From Erythrobacter sp. (GTDB lineage: Bacteria > Pseudomonadota > Alphaproteobacteria > Sphingomonadales > Sphingomonadaceae): a stretch of 31,668 bases of DNA. Position numbers and translations under genes: made by a program. The stretch is taken from assembly GCA_002695185.1 (NCBI GenBank), contig NZOF01000116.1, positions 1-31,668 on the forward strand, read 5' to 3'. The notes below the pieces were generated by a model. The model worked only from the letters and a program-made list of their open reading frames with translations. It had not been told where the DNA came from and ran no database searches. Below are positions 1 to 8,687 of this stretch, piece by piece (position 1 is the stretch's first letter; each line of letters opens with the position of its first letter).

Positions 1-2
1 AC

Positions 3-56
3 GCGCTTCGCAACGACCTGGGCGTCGATCCTGCCTTCGTGTGGGCGCGCGGCTGA
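3..56 (+). CDS. C-terminal end of an unidentified early gene (partial)
   Basis: The last 17 codons of a gene that begins left of the window run in frame to a TGA at 54-56 and end in the residues VDPAFVWARG. The stop overlaps the ATG of the methyltransferase gene (ATGA arrangement), as at most junctions in this operon, which is the main reason for believing the frame. Too little is present to name a family. Confidence 0.5.
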   Translation, partial: ALRNDLGVDPAFVWARG

Positions 57-808
57 TGGCCGGTCACCTCTCTCCCGCGCCGCAGATCATCGGCGTCGAC
101 CCCGCCAAACCGGGAAGCGAGCGGCATGTCGTCCAGATCGGCGACCGCGCGACGCTCTACTGCGGAGATGCGTACACGATCCGGCCCACGCTCAGCTTCA
201 TGGATGCCGACGTGATGGACCCGCCGTACCTGATCGCGACGAGCGGCGGCGGGCGGTATCGCAAGGCGCGCAAGGTGATCGACGAGATCGCCGAGGCAGG
301 GATCGACAAGGGCTTCGATCAGTCGATCATCAATCCGCTGCTCTGCGGCGCGGTCGTGTGCTTCTGCCACAACGACCAGCTGCCCGCGCTGCTGCCCACG
401 CTGGCAGGCCAGTTCCATCGCTTCGCGCTGCTCGACTGGACGAAGGCGACCCCGCAACCGGTCGCGAACAAGCATTATCGGCCCGATCGCGAGTTCTACG
501 TTCACGCGTGGAACCGGGGCTATCACCCGCAGGGCACGCTGGCCGAGAAGTCCCGGTCGATCACCGCCGACAGCGATCGGTCGCTGAAGGCCCGCTTCGG
601 CCACCCGACGATCAAGCCACCTGCCGTGATGGACAAGATCATGGCGAACGTCGCGGGCGAGACGGTCTGCGACCCGTTCATGGGCACCGGATCGACCGGC
701 GTGGCCGCGATCAAGGCAGGCAAGCGGTTTGTCGGCATCGAGCGCAATCCGCGCTGGTTCGAAGCCGCCGTTACCCGGATCACCGAAGCCGTCGAGGAGC
801 GCGGGTGA
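56..808 (+). CDS. DNA adenine-N6 (or cytosine-N4) methyltransferase, beta class
   Basis: Predicted SAM-dependent DNA methyltransferase of 250 aa. The catalytic motif IV, DPPY, is at residues 55-58 and the SAM-binding motif I, DPFMGTGST, is at about 206-214, followed by the ERNPRWFE segment. Motif IV preceding motif I is the order of beta-class amino-methyltransferases. DPPY favours adenine-N6, but N4-cytosine cannot be excluded. The ATG at 56 is chosen because it overlaps the upstream stop; an in-frame GTG at 41 would add five residues. No restriction endonuclease is seen nearby, so it is probably an orphan phage enzyme that protects phage DNA from host restriction or marks it for regulation. 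That role is inferred. The recognition sequence cannot be read from the sequence. Confidence 0.9.
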   Translation: MAGHLSPAPQIIGVDPAKPGSERHVVQIGDRATLYCGDAYTIRPTLSFMDADVMDPPYLIATSGGGRYRKARKVIDEIAEAGIDKGFDQSIINPLLCGAVVCFCHNDQLPALLPTLAGQFHRFALLDWTKATPQPVANKHYRPDREFYVHAWNRGYHPQGTLAEKSRSITADSDRSLKARFGHPTIKPPAVMDKIMANVAGETVCDPFMGTGSTGVAAIKAGKRFVGIERNPRWFEAAVTRITEAVEERG

Positions 809-1011
809 TGGGTGCGCGCGCAGCCAGGATTGCCGAGCAGGACGCCCGGCGCGAGCAGCTCGCGCGGCTGCGCTGCGAGCGTCCGCTTAACCCCAAAGAA
901 CGCGCGGAAGAGGCGCGTCTGGAGCGCTGTCTGCACATGCGCGTCTGGCGGGAGCAGCAGCGCGAAGTGGAAGCACGCCTCGCCCGCACACTGGAGCAGG
1001 AGGACGCATGA
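808..1011 (+). CDS. Small charged helical protein, unknown function
   Basis: A 67-aa protein, very rich in Arg, Glu, Ala and Leu, with no Gly or Pro-rich section apart from one PLNPKE turn. It is probably two long helices or a coiled coil. The start ATG (808) overlaps the methyltransferase TGA, and the stop overlaps the next start, so translation is probably coupled. There is no recognisable family and no signal or membrane segment. It belongs to a run of six tiny early genes between the methyltransferase and the DUF5131 gene. In phages such genes often modify host functions, but nothing in this sequence shows which. Confidence 0.6.
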   Translation: MGARAARIAEQDARREQLARLRCERPLNPKERAEEARLERCLHMRVWREQQREVEARLARTLEQEDA

Positions 1012-1214
1012 TGCCCCGCCAATCGCTCGCCGAAAAATACCGCCAGCACAATCGCGAGATGAAGCTGGCGCTGGAGACAGGCTGCACGCCGATCGAGGCT
1101 CGGTTCGAGCTGCGCCGCCGATCCAAAGGCGAACGCAAAGTGCGCACCTGCGAAGCGGCTGCGCCGCAGCGCCTGCGCGACCTGCCCGACGAACGCTGGA
1201 TGATGAGGGACTGA
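1008..1214 (+). CDS. Small basic protein, unknown function
   Basis: A 68-aa basic protein (LAEKYRQHNREMKLALE near the start, then an Arg/Lys-rich middle). Two adjacent ATG codons, 1008 and 1011, are possible starts. A strong ribosome binding site, CAGGAGG at 997-1003, is better spaced for the ATG at 1011. The gene overlaps the preceding stop. No family is recognised; the high positive charge would suit nucleic-acid binding, but that is only a suggestion. Confidence 0.55.
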   Translation: MMPRQSLAEKYRQHNREMKLALETGCTPIEARFELRRRSKGERKVRTCEAAAPQRLRDLPDERWMMRD

Positions 1215-1219
1215 TCGCG

Positions 1220-1414
1220 ATGTCGAACCTGAAACCCGCCCCACTGGGCCTGAACGAGAATGTCGTCGCGAAGATGGTCGGCGACCGTCCCGCCTATGGC
1301 CAGGGCGTGATCCACGTTCCGATGGCTCGCTATGCCGAGTGCGGCCAGTGCGGCCAGCTGCGCACGAAGCCGTGCAAGTATTCGGCGTGCCCGATCCCGC
1401 AGGTGCAGGCATGA
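1220..1414 (+). CDS. Small putative zinc-binding protein
   Basis: A 64-aa protein whose C-terminal third carries four cysteines, C41, C44, C52 and C57 (CGQC, then PCKYSACP). This fits a small treble-clef or zinc-ribbon site. The N-terminal part contains a conserved-looking LNENVVAKMVGDRPAYG stretch with no known family assignment. It begins five bases after the previous stop, and its own stop overlaps the next start. Metal binding is inferred from cysteine spacing alone. A role in DNA binding or protein contact is possible but unproven. Confidence 0.6.
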   Translation: MSNLKPAPLGLNENVVAKMVGDRPAYGQGVIHVPMARYAECGQCGQLRTKPCKYSACPIPQVQA

Positions 1415-1650
1415 ACGCGCCGAGCCTCTCCATCGCGGCAGCGCCGCGCGACCTCGCCATTCCGTTCCATCTGCGCATGGCCAATGTCGACGGCGCGATC
1501 GCCCATCTGCGGCGTCGCGGCATCCTGGTCGACGTGGTCGATCGTGCCGCGCTGATCCGCCGATACCGCGTTACCGGCAAGCGCGATCCGCGCCTTGCCG
1601 AAGAGGTAATCGAGCTGGCCTGCGAAAGCGGGTTCGAGGTGATCCGGTGA
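1411..1650 (+). CDS. Small early phage protein, unknown function
   Basis: A 79-aa protein without membrane segments or cysteine clusters. The middle part (MANVDGAIAHLRRRGILVDVVDR) looks like a helix followed by a beta strand, as in small alpha/beta or helix-turn-helix folds. The start overlaps the previous stop by ATGA, and the stop overlaps a GTG start of the next gene. No family is recognised. Consistent G/C third positions and the coupled junctions support real coding. Confidence 0.55.
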   Translation: MNAPSLSIAAAPRDLAIPFHLRMANVDGAIAHLRRRGILVDVVDRAALIRRYRVTGKRDPRLAEEVIELACESGFEVIR

Positions 1651-1844
1651 GCGGAGCGCACTTCGAACCGATGAAGCGCAGCCTGCGCGAACGCGGGCTG
1701 ATCGGAAGCGACGATCGGCTGACGGAGGCGGGCCACGCGCATGCGCGCGCCCTGATCGACGATCTGCGCAGTGCGGAAGCGCCGTGCAATCCGTCCGCGC
1801 CGCGCGTCCGGTGGAACCACACCTCTCAGCAGCGGAGGCACTGA
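1647..1844 (+). CDS. Small early phage protein, unknown function
   Basis: A 65-aa basic protein starting at a GTG (1647) that overlaps the previous TGA. The central part, LRERGLIGSDDRLTEAGHAHA, resembles the recognition part of a small winged-helix or MarR-like fold, but this is only an impression. The last 20 residues are polar and probably disordered. It ends two bases before the start of the DUF5131 gene. An internal ATG at codon 9 is an alternative start. Confidence 0.5.
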   Translation: MSGAHFEPMKRSLRERGLIGSDDRLTEAGHAHARALIDDLRSAEAPCNPSAPRVRWNHTSQQRRH

Positions 1845-1846
1845 GG

Positions 1847-2804
<958 letters not shown>

Positions 2805-2812
<8 letters not shown>

Positions 2813-3071
2813 GCTGTACGTCACCGTCCACGCGATCGAGCGATACCAGGAGCGGGTCGAGGATGTCCCGGCGGCGGAGATCACGCGTCGTCTGAATGCG
2901 CCCGTGTTCCAGCGGGCGGCGGACTTCGGCGCACCTTACGTGAAACTGAGCGGTGGCCAGCGTGTCGTGATCGTCGATTCCCGCATCGTCACCGTCCTGC
3001 CTCGGCACCACTCTGTCGGGTCGTTCAACCCCTGCCGGGATCACCTCTACGAACGGTGCGAGCATGGCTAA
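2805..3071 (+). CDS. Small protein with DUF4258/RelE-toxin-like look, unknown function
   Basis: An 88-aa protein. The N terminus VTVHAIERYQERV has a His-Ala-x-x-Arg-x-x-x-Arg arrangement (H9, R13, R17), and the second half has a beta-rich GGQRVVIVDSRIVTVLP segment. This general pattern resembles DUF4258 and related RelE-fold small nucleases, but the match is by eye and weak. No antitoxin-like partner with an obvious DNA-binding motif is adjacent. It overlaps both neighbours by eight bases and is clearly part of the early operon. It could equally be a small phage RNA-binding protein. Confidence 0.55.
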
Positions 3072-3525
3072 GGCACCCTCGCATCCCAATCAGATCGCGT
3101 TTTGCTTCGACCCTCCGTCAGCGCCTTCGGGCGAGGCGGCGCTTGCCGGTTTCGAGCGGCGCACCAACGTGTTCGTCGGCGAGATGCTCAACAGCGACGA
3201 TCGTGATCGGTACGCGATCGCCGCCGAGGTCAGCAAGCTGCTCGGCTCCGATGTCTCGAAGGCGATGCTCGATGCCTATTCGAGCCCCGCGCGCGAGGAT
3301 CACAAGGTTCCCTTTACTCGGCTGATGGCGATCGTCGCCGTGACCGAGCGCTATGACCTGCTCGACAAGCACATGCGCGAGGCCGGGTGCGGCGTGGTTA
3401 CCGGGCGCGAGCTGGAGACTGCCGAACTCGGCAGTCTGGAGCAGGAAATCCGCCAAATGCAGGCGCGAGCTCGGGAGTTGCGCAAGACCGCGCCGCCCCT
3501 TCGACGGGGAGGCACCGGCGAATGA
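3064..3525 (+). CDS. Putative CII/CP76-like phage regulatory protein
   Basis: A 153-aa protein directly upstream of the transposase. The part around residues 55-110 (SKLLGSDVSKAMLDAYSS, then EDHKVPFTRLMAIVAVTERYDLLDKHMREAG) follows the order of phage CII/CP76-type regulators: a helix-turn-helix-like segment, then a block for the activity of the element in the host. The last 40 residues (LEQEIRQMQARARELRK) form a predicted coiled coil. The assignment is by pattern only. A DNA-binding regulatory role beside the transposase gene is reasonable but not proven. The stop overlaps the transposase ATG by four bases. Confidence 0.55.
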   Translation: MAKAPSHPNQIAFCFDPPSAPSGEAALAGFERRTNVFVGEMLNSDDRDRYAIAAEVSKLLGSDVSKAMLDAYSSPAREDHKVPFTRLMAIVAVTERYDLLDKHMREAGCGVVTGRELETAELGSLEQEIRQMQARARELRKTAPPLRRGGTGE

Positions 3526-5516
3526 ACGCGCAGGTCAAGACAGCGATGGTCGGCGAGCAGCTGGCGGAAAGCGATGCGTGGTTCTCGGCAGCGGAACTGG
3601 CGGAGCTGGCGCTGCCCGGCCTTCCTGCGAACAAGCGCGGGATCAACCAGCGCGCCCGCGAGGAGCGCTGGGCGTCGCGGGTCGGATCGGCAGGCGAGGT
3701 GCTGGTCCGCAAGCGCGCTGGCCGGGGCGGCGGGACCGAATATCACCTTTCGCTGCTGCCCGGTGAGGCGCGCCTGGAGCTTATCCGGCGCGGCGTCGTC
3801 GCATCGGCAGAGCCGCAGCGCGACCCGGAGGCCCAGCGGGCCGAGAAGTGGGCCTGGTACGAGCGTCAGCCCGCCAAGGTGAAGCGCGAGGCGGAGAAGA
3901 GGCTGGCGATCGTCAATGCGGTCGAAACGCTGAAGAGTGCCGGATCAAACGCGACGGCGGCGGTCGCTGCCGTGGCAGCCGAGCACGATGTTGGCGTGTC
4001 GACGATCGGTGTCTGGCTGAAGCTGATCCGGGGGCTGGAGCGGCACGACAGGCTGCCCGCGCTTGCTACTCGCCGCAAGGGTGGCGGCGTGAAGGCGACG
4101 ATCCCGGACGAAATCTGGACGATCTACAAATCCGATGCACTGCGACCATCCGGGCCGACTCTGACGAGCTGCTACGAGCGGGTTCACAACATCGCGCAGG
4201 AAAAGGGCCTGTCGATTCCCGTTGAGCGGACCTTCAGGCGGCGTTTGAAGGCCGAGGTTCGACCCGAGGTCTGGACGCTGAAGCGGCAAGGCGAGGAAGC
4301 GCTGCTGCGGACGGTTCCGGCGAATCGCCGGACTGTCGCTGGAATGCACGCACTGGAGTGGGTCAATATCGACGGCCACAAGTTCGACGTGCGCGTGTCA
4401 GCTCCGCCCATGCACCGATCGAAGAAGCCGATCCGCCCGATGCTGGTCGCGATCCAGGACGTTTACAGCCGCAAGATCGTGGCATGGCGGCTCGGGTGCG
4501 AGGAAAGCGCGATCCAAACCCGGCTCGCGTTCGCCGATCTCTTCCGCGAATGGGGCATTCCGCACCATGCGTTGCTCGACAACAGCCGCGCTTTCTGGAG
4601 CAAGTGGATCACCGGCGGGCACCGGGGCATGCGCTTCCGCTTCAAGGTAAAGCAGGAGGAGCCGGTCGGGCTGCTGACGGGCGTTGGCGTGCAGGTCCAC
4701 GCGGCGAAACCCTATCACGGGCAATCGAAGCCGATCGAGCGGGCCTTCCGCGATCTGGAGAATTACATCGGGAAAGCCCCCGAGTGCGAGGGGGCCTACA
4801 CCGGCAATAGTCCGATGGCGAAGCCGTCGAACTACGGCACGAAGGTGGTGGAGTGGGACACCTTCTCCGCGCTGGTCGACGAATGGATCGCCCGCCACAA
4901 TGCGCGAACCGGGCGCAAGACGGAAGCGGCCAAGGGGCGCAGCTTCGACCAGACCTTCGCCGAGAGCTATGCCAGCGCGCGCATTTCGAAGGCGAGCCCG
5001 GAGCATCTGCGCATGGCTCTGCTGGCGGCGGATCAGAAGAGGCTCAACAAGCTGAACGGCGAGCTCGAGCTGCACGGCAATCGCTACTGGCACCCGGAGC
5101 TTTCGGCCCTGCGAGGCGAGCCGGTGACGGTGCGGTTCGACCCGGACGATCTGCATTCCGAAGTCCACGTCTATGATCTGGAAGGGCGCTACCTGACCGC
5201 TGCGCCGCTGCTGGTGGACACTGGCTTCGCCGATGCGGCCGGGGCGAAGGAAGCGGCCAAGCGGCTGAGCGCTTATCGCAAGAGCGCGAAGGCGAAGGCC
5301 GAGGCCGAGGAACTGATTTCCGCCGACGCGCTCGCCGAGCTTCAGGCCGGTGCGAAACCACCCGCCGCGAAGCCCGAGGCGCGCGTCGTCGCGCCGGTTC
5401 GCCACCGCGATGCCGAGGCGCAGCGCAACTCCAAACCCAAGCCGGTGAACAACGCCGCAACCCTCGATCGCATGCGCGCGGGGATGCTGAAGCGCGCCGC
5501 AAATTCTGAATTCTAG
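3522..5516 (+). CDS. Mu-type DDE transposase (MuA homologue)
   Basis: A 664-aa protein, almost the length of MuA (663 aa). It should bind the phage ends and catalyse strand cleavage and transfer during integration and replicative transposition. The N terminus (WFSAAELAELALPGLP, NQRAREERWASR) matches the Mu-type winged-helix DNA-binding domain. The RNase-H-like core has the DDE triad at D284 (NIDGHKFDV), D353 (ALLDNSRAFW) and E406 (KPIERAFRDLE). This spacing is close to MuA D269, D336 and E392. After about residue 430 come the beta-barrel and basic C-terminal region that in MuA contacts MuB. The ATG at 3522 overlaps the upstream stop. All catalytic residues are present, so the enzyme looks intact. 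Confidence 0.95.
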   Translation: MNAQVKTAMVGEQLAESDAWFSAAELAELALPGLPANKRGINQRAREERWASRVGSAGEVLVRKRAGRGGGTEYHLSLLPGEARLELIRRGVVASAEPQRDPEAQRAEKWAWYERQPAKVKREAEKRLAIVNAVETLKSAGSNATAAVAAVAAEHDVGVSTIGVWLKLIRGLERHDRLPALATRRKGGGVKATIPDEIWTIYKSDALRPSGPTLTSCYERVHNIAQEKGLSIPVERTFRRRLKAEVRPEVWTLKRQGEEALLRTVPANRRTVAGMHALEWVNIDGHKFDVRVSAPPMHRSKKPIRPMLVAIQDVYSRKIVAWRLGCEESAIQTRLAFADLFREWGIPHHALLDNSRAFWSKWITGGHRGMRFRFKVKQEEPVGLLTGVGVQVHAAKPYHGQSKPIERAFRDLENYIGKAPECEGAYTGNSPMAKPSNYGTKVVEWDTFSALVDEWIARHNARTGRKTEAAKGRSFDQTFAESYASARISKASPEHLRMALLAADQKRLNKLNGELELHGNRYWHPELSALRGEPVTVRFDPDDLHSEVHVYDLEGRYLTAAPLLVDTGFADAAGAKEAAKRLSAYRKSAKAKAEAEELISADALAELQAGAKPPAAKPEARVVAPVRHRDAEAQRNSKPKPVNNAATLDRMRAGMLKRAANSEF

Positions 5517-5532
5517 AAAGGGCCAGCCTACC

Positions 5533-6516
5533 ATGATCAACGTGACCGAAATTCCGATTACCGATGAGGACATCGAAGACATTCGGCTGTGGGCGGAAGC
5601 TTATCGCGAAGCGACCGATCCGCCGATGCCCTGGGGGCGCTTTGCCAAGGAAATCGGCGACATCGGGCAAAGCACTCTCGAAGGCTTCGTGAAGGGCTAT
5701 TACAACGGGAACAAGGCGGTCCAGGCGCGCAAGATATTCCGGTATCGGCAGACGATCGAGGCGCAGACCAAGCGGCAGGAAAAGCTGCCGGTCAATCCCG
5801 GCTTCTTCGAGACCGAGACTTCGTTGCGCCTCGAAGGCCTGCTGCTGATGGCTCATGGCGGACGGATCACCGCCGCCGGGACAGGCCCGGGCACCGGCAA
5901 GACGATGTCGATCCGCGAGTATAAGCACAAGTCGTCGAACTGCTACGTCGCGACTATGCGACCCAGCTCGCAGCGGGTGCTGCCGATGATCCAGCAGGTG
6001 CAGAAAGCGCTGGGGATGCCGGGGCTGCGGATGCCGACGCGCGATGCCTCGCAAATGGTGATCGACAAGCTGATCGATCGCAAGGCGCTGCTGGTGGTCG
6101 ACGAAGCCAACTACCTTTCGATCGAGGCGATCGAGGAGCTGCGCAGCTGGCACGACGAGACCGGCGTGGGCATTGCGCTGTTCGGAAACGAGGAGCTGAT
6201 CGCGCAGATCGAGAGCGGCGGTAAGTCCGACCAGCTGGCGCGGCTCAACCGGAGGATTTCGCACCGGCATATCCAGAAGGTGCCGACCGAAGGTGATGTC
6301 GAGACGTTCTGCGATGCCTGGGGGATCAAGCAGGGCGACATGCGCGGTTATCTGCGCCGGATCGCGCTGACACCGCATGCAGGCGGGCTCGGCGAATGCC
6401 AGCAGCTGATCGAAGCGGCTTCCCTGATCGCCGATGGCGAGGATCGCGAATTCCTCTCCATCACGGATTTGCGCGATGCGCAGATGGCGCGTTCAACCCG
6501 CTGGGTGAAGGCATGA
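5533..6516 (+). CDS. Mu-type target-capture ATPase (MuB homologue)
   Basis: A 327-aa AAA+ ATPase (MuB is 312 aa) that in Mu binds DNA as ATP filaments, selects target sites and stimulates MuA. The Walker A motif GPGTGKT is at 118-124 and Walker B LLVVDEAN at 186-193. A later NRRISHRHIQK segment holds likely sensor and arginine-finger residues. The N-terminal 20-75 region (WGRFAKEIGDIGQSTLEGFVKGYYNG) matches the small helix-turn-helix domain of B proteins. It lies 16 bases after the transposase stop with a GAAAGG ribosome binding site and overlaps the next gene by four bases. Position, size and motifs together make the assignment firm. Confidence 0.93.
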   Translation: MINVTEIPITDEDIEDIRLWAEAYREATDPPMPWGRFAKEIGDIGQSTLEGFVKGYYNGNKAVQARKIFRYRQTIEAQTKRQEKLPVNPGFFETETSLRLEGLLLMAHGGRITAAGTGPGTGKTMSIREYKHKSSNCYVATMRPSSQRVLPMIQQVQKALGMPGLRMPTRDASQMVIDKLIDRKALLVVDEANYLSIEAIEELRSWHDETGVGIALFGNEELIAQIESGGKSDQLARLNRRISHRHIQKVPTEGDVETFCDAWGIKQGDMRGYLRRIALTPHAGGLGECQQLIEAASLIADGEDREFLSITDLRDAQMARSTRWVKA

Positions 6517-6668
6517 TCGGGCCGATTCGAGAGCTGCAGCGCGCGGCGCGCGAGTACGACTATCTCTTCGGTCGTGGCTCATCCGCCGCCGAAGCGCGGG
6601 TGGTCTTTCTGACCACGGTTGCCTGCTTTGTGCTGTCCCTCGGCGTCGCGCTGGCGTTCGGAGACTGA
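6513..6668 (+). CDS. Small single-span membrane protein, unknown function
   Basis: A 51-aa protein with a charged N-terminal half (IRELQRAAREYDYLFGRG) and one predicted membrane span at residues 29-49 (RVVFLTTVACFVLSLGVALAF). It starts at an ATG that overlaps the MuB stop and ends two bases before the GemA gene. No family is recognised. Small membrane proteins in the early genes of Mu-like phages are often of unknown role; superinfection exclusion would be one possibility but is not supported by any motif. Confidence 0.6.
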   Translation: MIGPIRELQRAAREYDYLFGRGSSAAEARVVFLTTVACFVLSLGVALAFGD

Positions 6669-6670
6669 CG

Positions 6671-7387
6671 ATGGCGACCGCAAATGCCCGCCAGACCGCT
6701 TCCCCGGCGAAGTTCGACCGCGCCAGCCAGCGCCGACGCGCGATGCTGGCGAAGGTTCACATCGCGCGGAAAGACCTTGGCCTGGACGATGACGACTATC
6801 GCCAGATTCTCGCCGATGAGACGGGCAAGACGAGCGCAGCCGATCTCTCGGCAGAGCAGCTCGACGCGGTCCTCGCGCGCTTCCAGGCGCGCGGATGGAA
6901 GCCTGTTCAGAAGCGCCCGGCAGGCAAGCCTGCGCAGCATCCGATGGCAAAGAAAGCGCGGGCGCTGTGGATCTCGCTCTACCAGCTGGGCGAGGTTCGC
7001 GACCCGAGCGAGAAGGCGCTCGAATCCTTCGCCAAGCGGCAGCTGCAGTGCGAGCGGCTGGTCTGGGCGCGCCAGTACGACGGTTACCGCCTGATCGAGG
7101 CGCTGAAGAAGATGGCCGAGCGCGGCGGCTGGAAACAGACCGACGAAGGCGGCGGCAACCTGAGTGTGCGCGAGCTCAAGATCGGGCTGTGCGAGGCGAT
7201 CCTCGCCAAGCTGGTCGCGTGCGGCGAAGTGCCCGCGCACTGGACGATCGATGTCGCGGCTTTCCGGCTGTGCGGGATCGATACCGGATCGGGCGCGTGC
7301 GCCAACGCGGAAGGCTTCGTCGAACTTGCCGAGGCGCTGGGGCGCAAGCTTCGCGAAGCCGATCCGAAGGTTGGCGACGCGTCGTGA
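6671..7387 (+). CDS. gemA: GemA/Gp16 family early regulatory protein (DUF1018)
   Basis: A 238-aa protein. The N-terminal block MLAKVHIARKDLGLDDDDYRQIL, followed by GKTSAADLSAEQLDAVLARF and RGWKP, is the hallmark of the Mu Gp16/GemA family. The central segment (ALWISLYQLGEVRDPSEKALESFAKRQ, then RLIEALKKMAERGGW) is the second conserved part of the family. In Mu, GemA affects host gene expression and DNA topology; the mechanism is not settled. The longer C-terminal region, after about residue 150, is less typical and contains no visible motif. The gene follows the B ATPase as in Mu-like genomes, and its stop overlaps a GTG start. Confidence 0.88.
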   Translation: MATANARQTASPAKFDRASQRRRAMLAKVHIARKDLGLDDDDYRQILADETGKTSAADLSAEQLDAVLARFQARGWKPVQKRPAGKPAQHPMAKKARALWISLYQLGEVRDPSEKALESFAKRQLQCERLVWARQYDGYRLIEALKKMAERGGWKQTDEGGGNLSVRELKIGLCEAILAKLVACGEVPAHWTIDVAAFRLCGIDTGSGACANAEGFVELAEALGRKLREADPKVGDAS

Positions 7388-7701
7388 GGCGGATTCTCAC
7401 ATCTGACGAAGGCCTAGAGCAGGCCAAGCGGCTGGTCGCCACGAAGGCGCTGGCCCCGCTGGCGCGGGTCTACGCCAGCCAACCGCGCGACCCGCTCAAT
7501 TTCTACGCGCCGCAATGGCGCGAGCGGCTGCGGGCGGCGGAAGCCGAGGTGATCGAGACGCTCCGTGCGGCAGGCGCGCGGGTCGACCGGTTTGACGATG
7601 GCTGTGTGCGCATCCTGTTCGCGGGCGTCTGGGCAAGTTCCCGGCAGGGCCTGCGCAAGGCGCTGCAGCACTGGAAAATCAACGCGGAGGCGAAGCGATG
7701 A
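7384..7701 (+). CDS. Small early protein, first of two tandem related genes
   Basis: A 105-aa protein starting at GTG 7384, which overlaps the GemA stop. The C-terminal half (LRAAGARVDRF, then CVRILFAGVWASS, then GLRKALQHW) is clearly related to the same part of the next gene (LRKAGAVIDF, DRIAFGGIEAMS, GLYQALKNW). The two appear to be tandem duplicates that have diverged, especially at their N termini. The predicted fold is alpha/beta, without membrane segments. I do not recognise a characterised family. Position between GemA and the Mor-type activator suggests an early regulatory or host-interaction role. Confidence 0.65.
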   Translation: MRRILTSDEGLEQAKRLVATKALAPLARVYASQPRDPLNFYAPQWRERLRAAEAEVIETLRAAGARVDRFDDGCVRILFAGVWASSRQGLRKALQHWKINAEAKR

Positions 7702-8021
7702 GCGAAGAACTGAAGATGGCGATCGTCGCGGTGCGGCGGCACGGGCTGGAGCCGTTCGACAAGGTCGCGGCGGCGCTGCCTGCGGAGCTGGCCGGGGCTC
7801 CCTACGCTCGCTGGGTTCCGCTGCAGGCGCGTGTGGCGGAGCATTGCTCCGCGCGCCTCAGGAAGGCTGGCGCGGTGATCGATTTTCCCGGAGGGGCGGA
7901 TCGGATCGCCTTCGGCGGGATCGAAGCAATGTCGACGCTCGGGCTCTACCAGGCGTTGAAGAACTGGGACGCCAAGGCGCGCAAAGCGATGCGCGCGTAC
8001 AACCGAGGGGACCGGCCATGA
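7698..8021 (+). CDS. Small early protein, second of two tandem related genes
   Basis: A 107-aa protein whose ATG overlaps the stop of its relative upstream. Shared features are a helix ending in LRKAGAVIDF, a strand pair DRIAFGGIEAMS and a helix GLYQALKNWDAKARKA. Its N-terminal half (KMAIVAVRRHGLEPFDKVAAALPAEL) is different from that of the first copy. No family is recognised. The basic C-terminal tail (KARKAMRAYNRGDR) might touch nucleic acid. The stop overlaps the start of the zinc-ribbon gene. Confidence 0.65.
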   Translation: MSEELKMAIVAVRRHGLEPFDKVAAALPAELAGAPYARWVPLQARVAEHCSARLRKAGAVIDFPGGADRIAFGGIEAMSTLGLYQALKNWDAKARKAMRAYNRGDRP

Positions 8022-8233
8022 AGCCCGCGCGCGTTATCTCGATCGTCGATCGCAAGCCCGTGACCCTCAGGATGAAGTTCGACCCGGCAAAGCGCGGCTA
8101 TTTCGCCACGTACCATCCCGGCGAACCGAATCGGTGCCCCAGCTGCGACTGCCGCAAGTGGCACGTCGGTCGCGTGACTGCCGAATGCTCCCAATGCGGC
8201 CTGCCACTGTCCATCGCGCAGCCGGTGGCCTGA
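8018..8233 (+). CDS. Small zinc-ribbon protein
   Basis: A 71-aa protein with two cysteine knuckles, CPSC (C40, C43, with an extra C45) and CSQC (C57, C60), separated by KWHVGRVTAE. This is a typical zinc ribbon of the kind found in small phage nucleic-acid-binding and transcription-associated proteins. The N-terminal part is a short basic beta-rich segment. The ATG at 8018 overlaps the preceding TGA. It lies directly before the Mor-type activator, so a regulatory role is plausible; the ligand and partner are unknown. Confidence 0.65.
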   Translation: MKPARVISIVDRKPVTLRMKFDPAKRGYFATYHPGEPNRCPSCDCRKWHVGRVTAECSQCGLPLSIAQPVA

Positions 8234-8248
8234 TCGGACAAGCGAGGC

Positions 8249-8665
8249 ATGAACGACAACGACCCCGCGATCGATGACGACGAGGTGCGCCTGACCGGCG
8301 TGCTGGCCGACATCGCGCGCGTCGCGGGGCGGGATGCAGCGATTGCGATCGCGCGCAAGTTCGGCGGGGTGCGGATGTACGTTCCGCTGAAGCCTTCGAA
8401 GGATAACTGGCTGGTGCGCACGGTCGGCTACGAGAAGGCGCTCGCGATCTGCGAAGAGCTGACGGCGGGGCGCTGCGGTCTCGATTACGATCTGCCGGTC
8501 GGCGATTTCGGGCACCAGGAGACGACGCGGGCCAAGGTCGACCGTCTGCTGGCGGAAGGGCGAACCCAGCGTGACATCGCGCTCGCGACGCGATACACCG
8601 AGCGCGGCGTTCGCAAGCGCGCCCGCATCTTGCGCGATCGCGAACCCGACCTCTTCGACGACTAA
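8249..8665 (+). CDS. mor: Mor/C-family middle or late transcription activator
   Basis: A 138-aa protein (Mu Mor is 129 aa, C is 140 aa). The N-terminal dimerisation part has the family block GRDAAIAIARKFGGVRMYVPLKP at 27-49. The C-terminal helix-turn-helix occupies about 93-128 (TRAKVDRLLAEGRTQRDIALATRYTERGVRKRARIL). Mor and C activate the middle and late promoters of Mu by binding a dyad just upstream of the -35 region. It is the last gene of the early operon, as in Mu. Only one member of the family is visible in the window, so it may do the work of both Mor and C. Its likely operators are the two palindromic repeats at 8688 and 17144; that link is inferred. GCGAGG before the ATG is a modest ribosome binding site. 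Confidence 0.88.
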   Translation: MNDNDPAIDDDEVRLTGVLADIARVAGRDAAIAIARKFGGVRMYVPLKPSKDNWLVRTVGYEKALAICEELTAGRCGLDYDLPVGDFGHQETTRAKVDRLLAEGRTQRDIALATRYTERGVRKRARILRDREPDLFDD

Positions 8666-8687
8666 AGCAATCCCGGTCGATCTCGAC

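Noticed and set aside
4398..6378. Two long minus-strand open frames opposite the MuA and MuB genes
   Set aside because: Both mirror well-supported transposase and ATPase genes on the + strand, and their translations show no domain.
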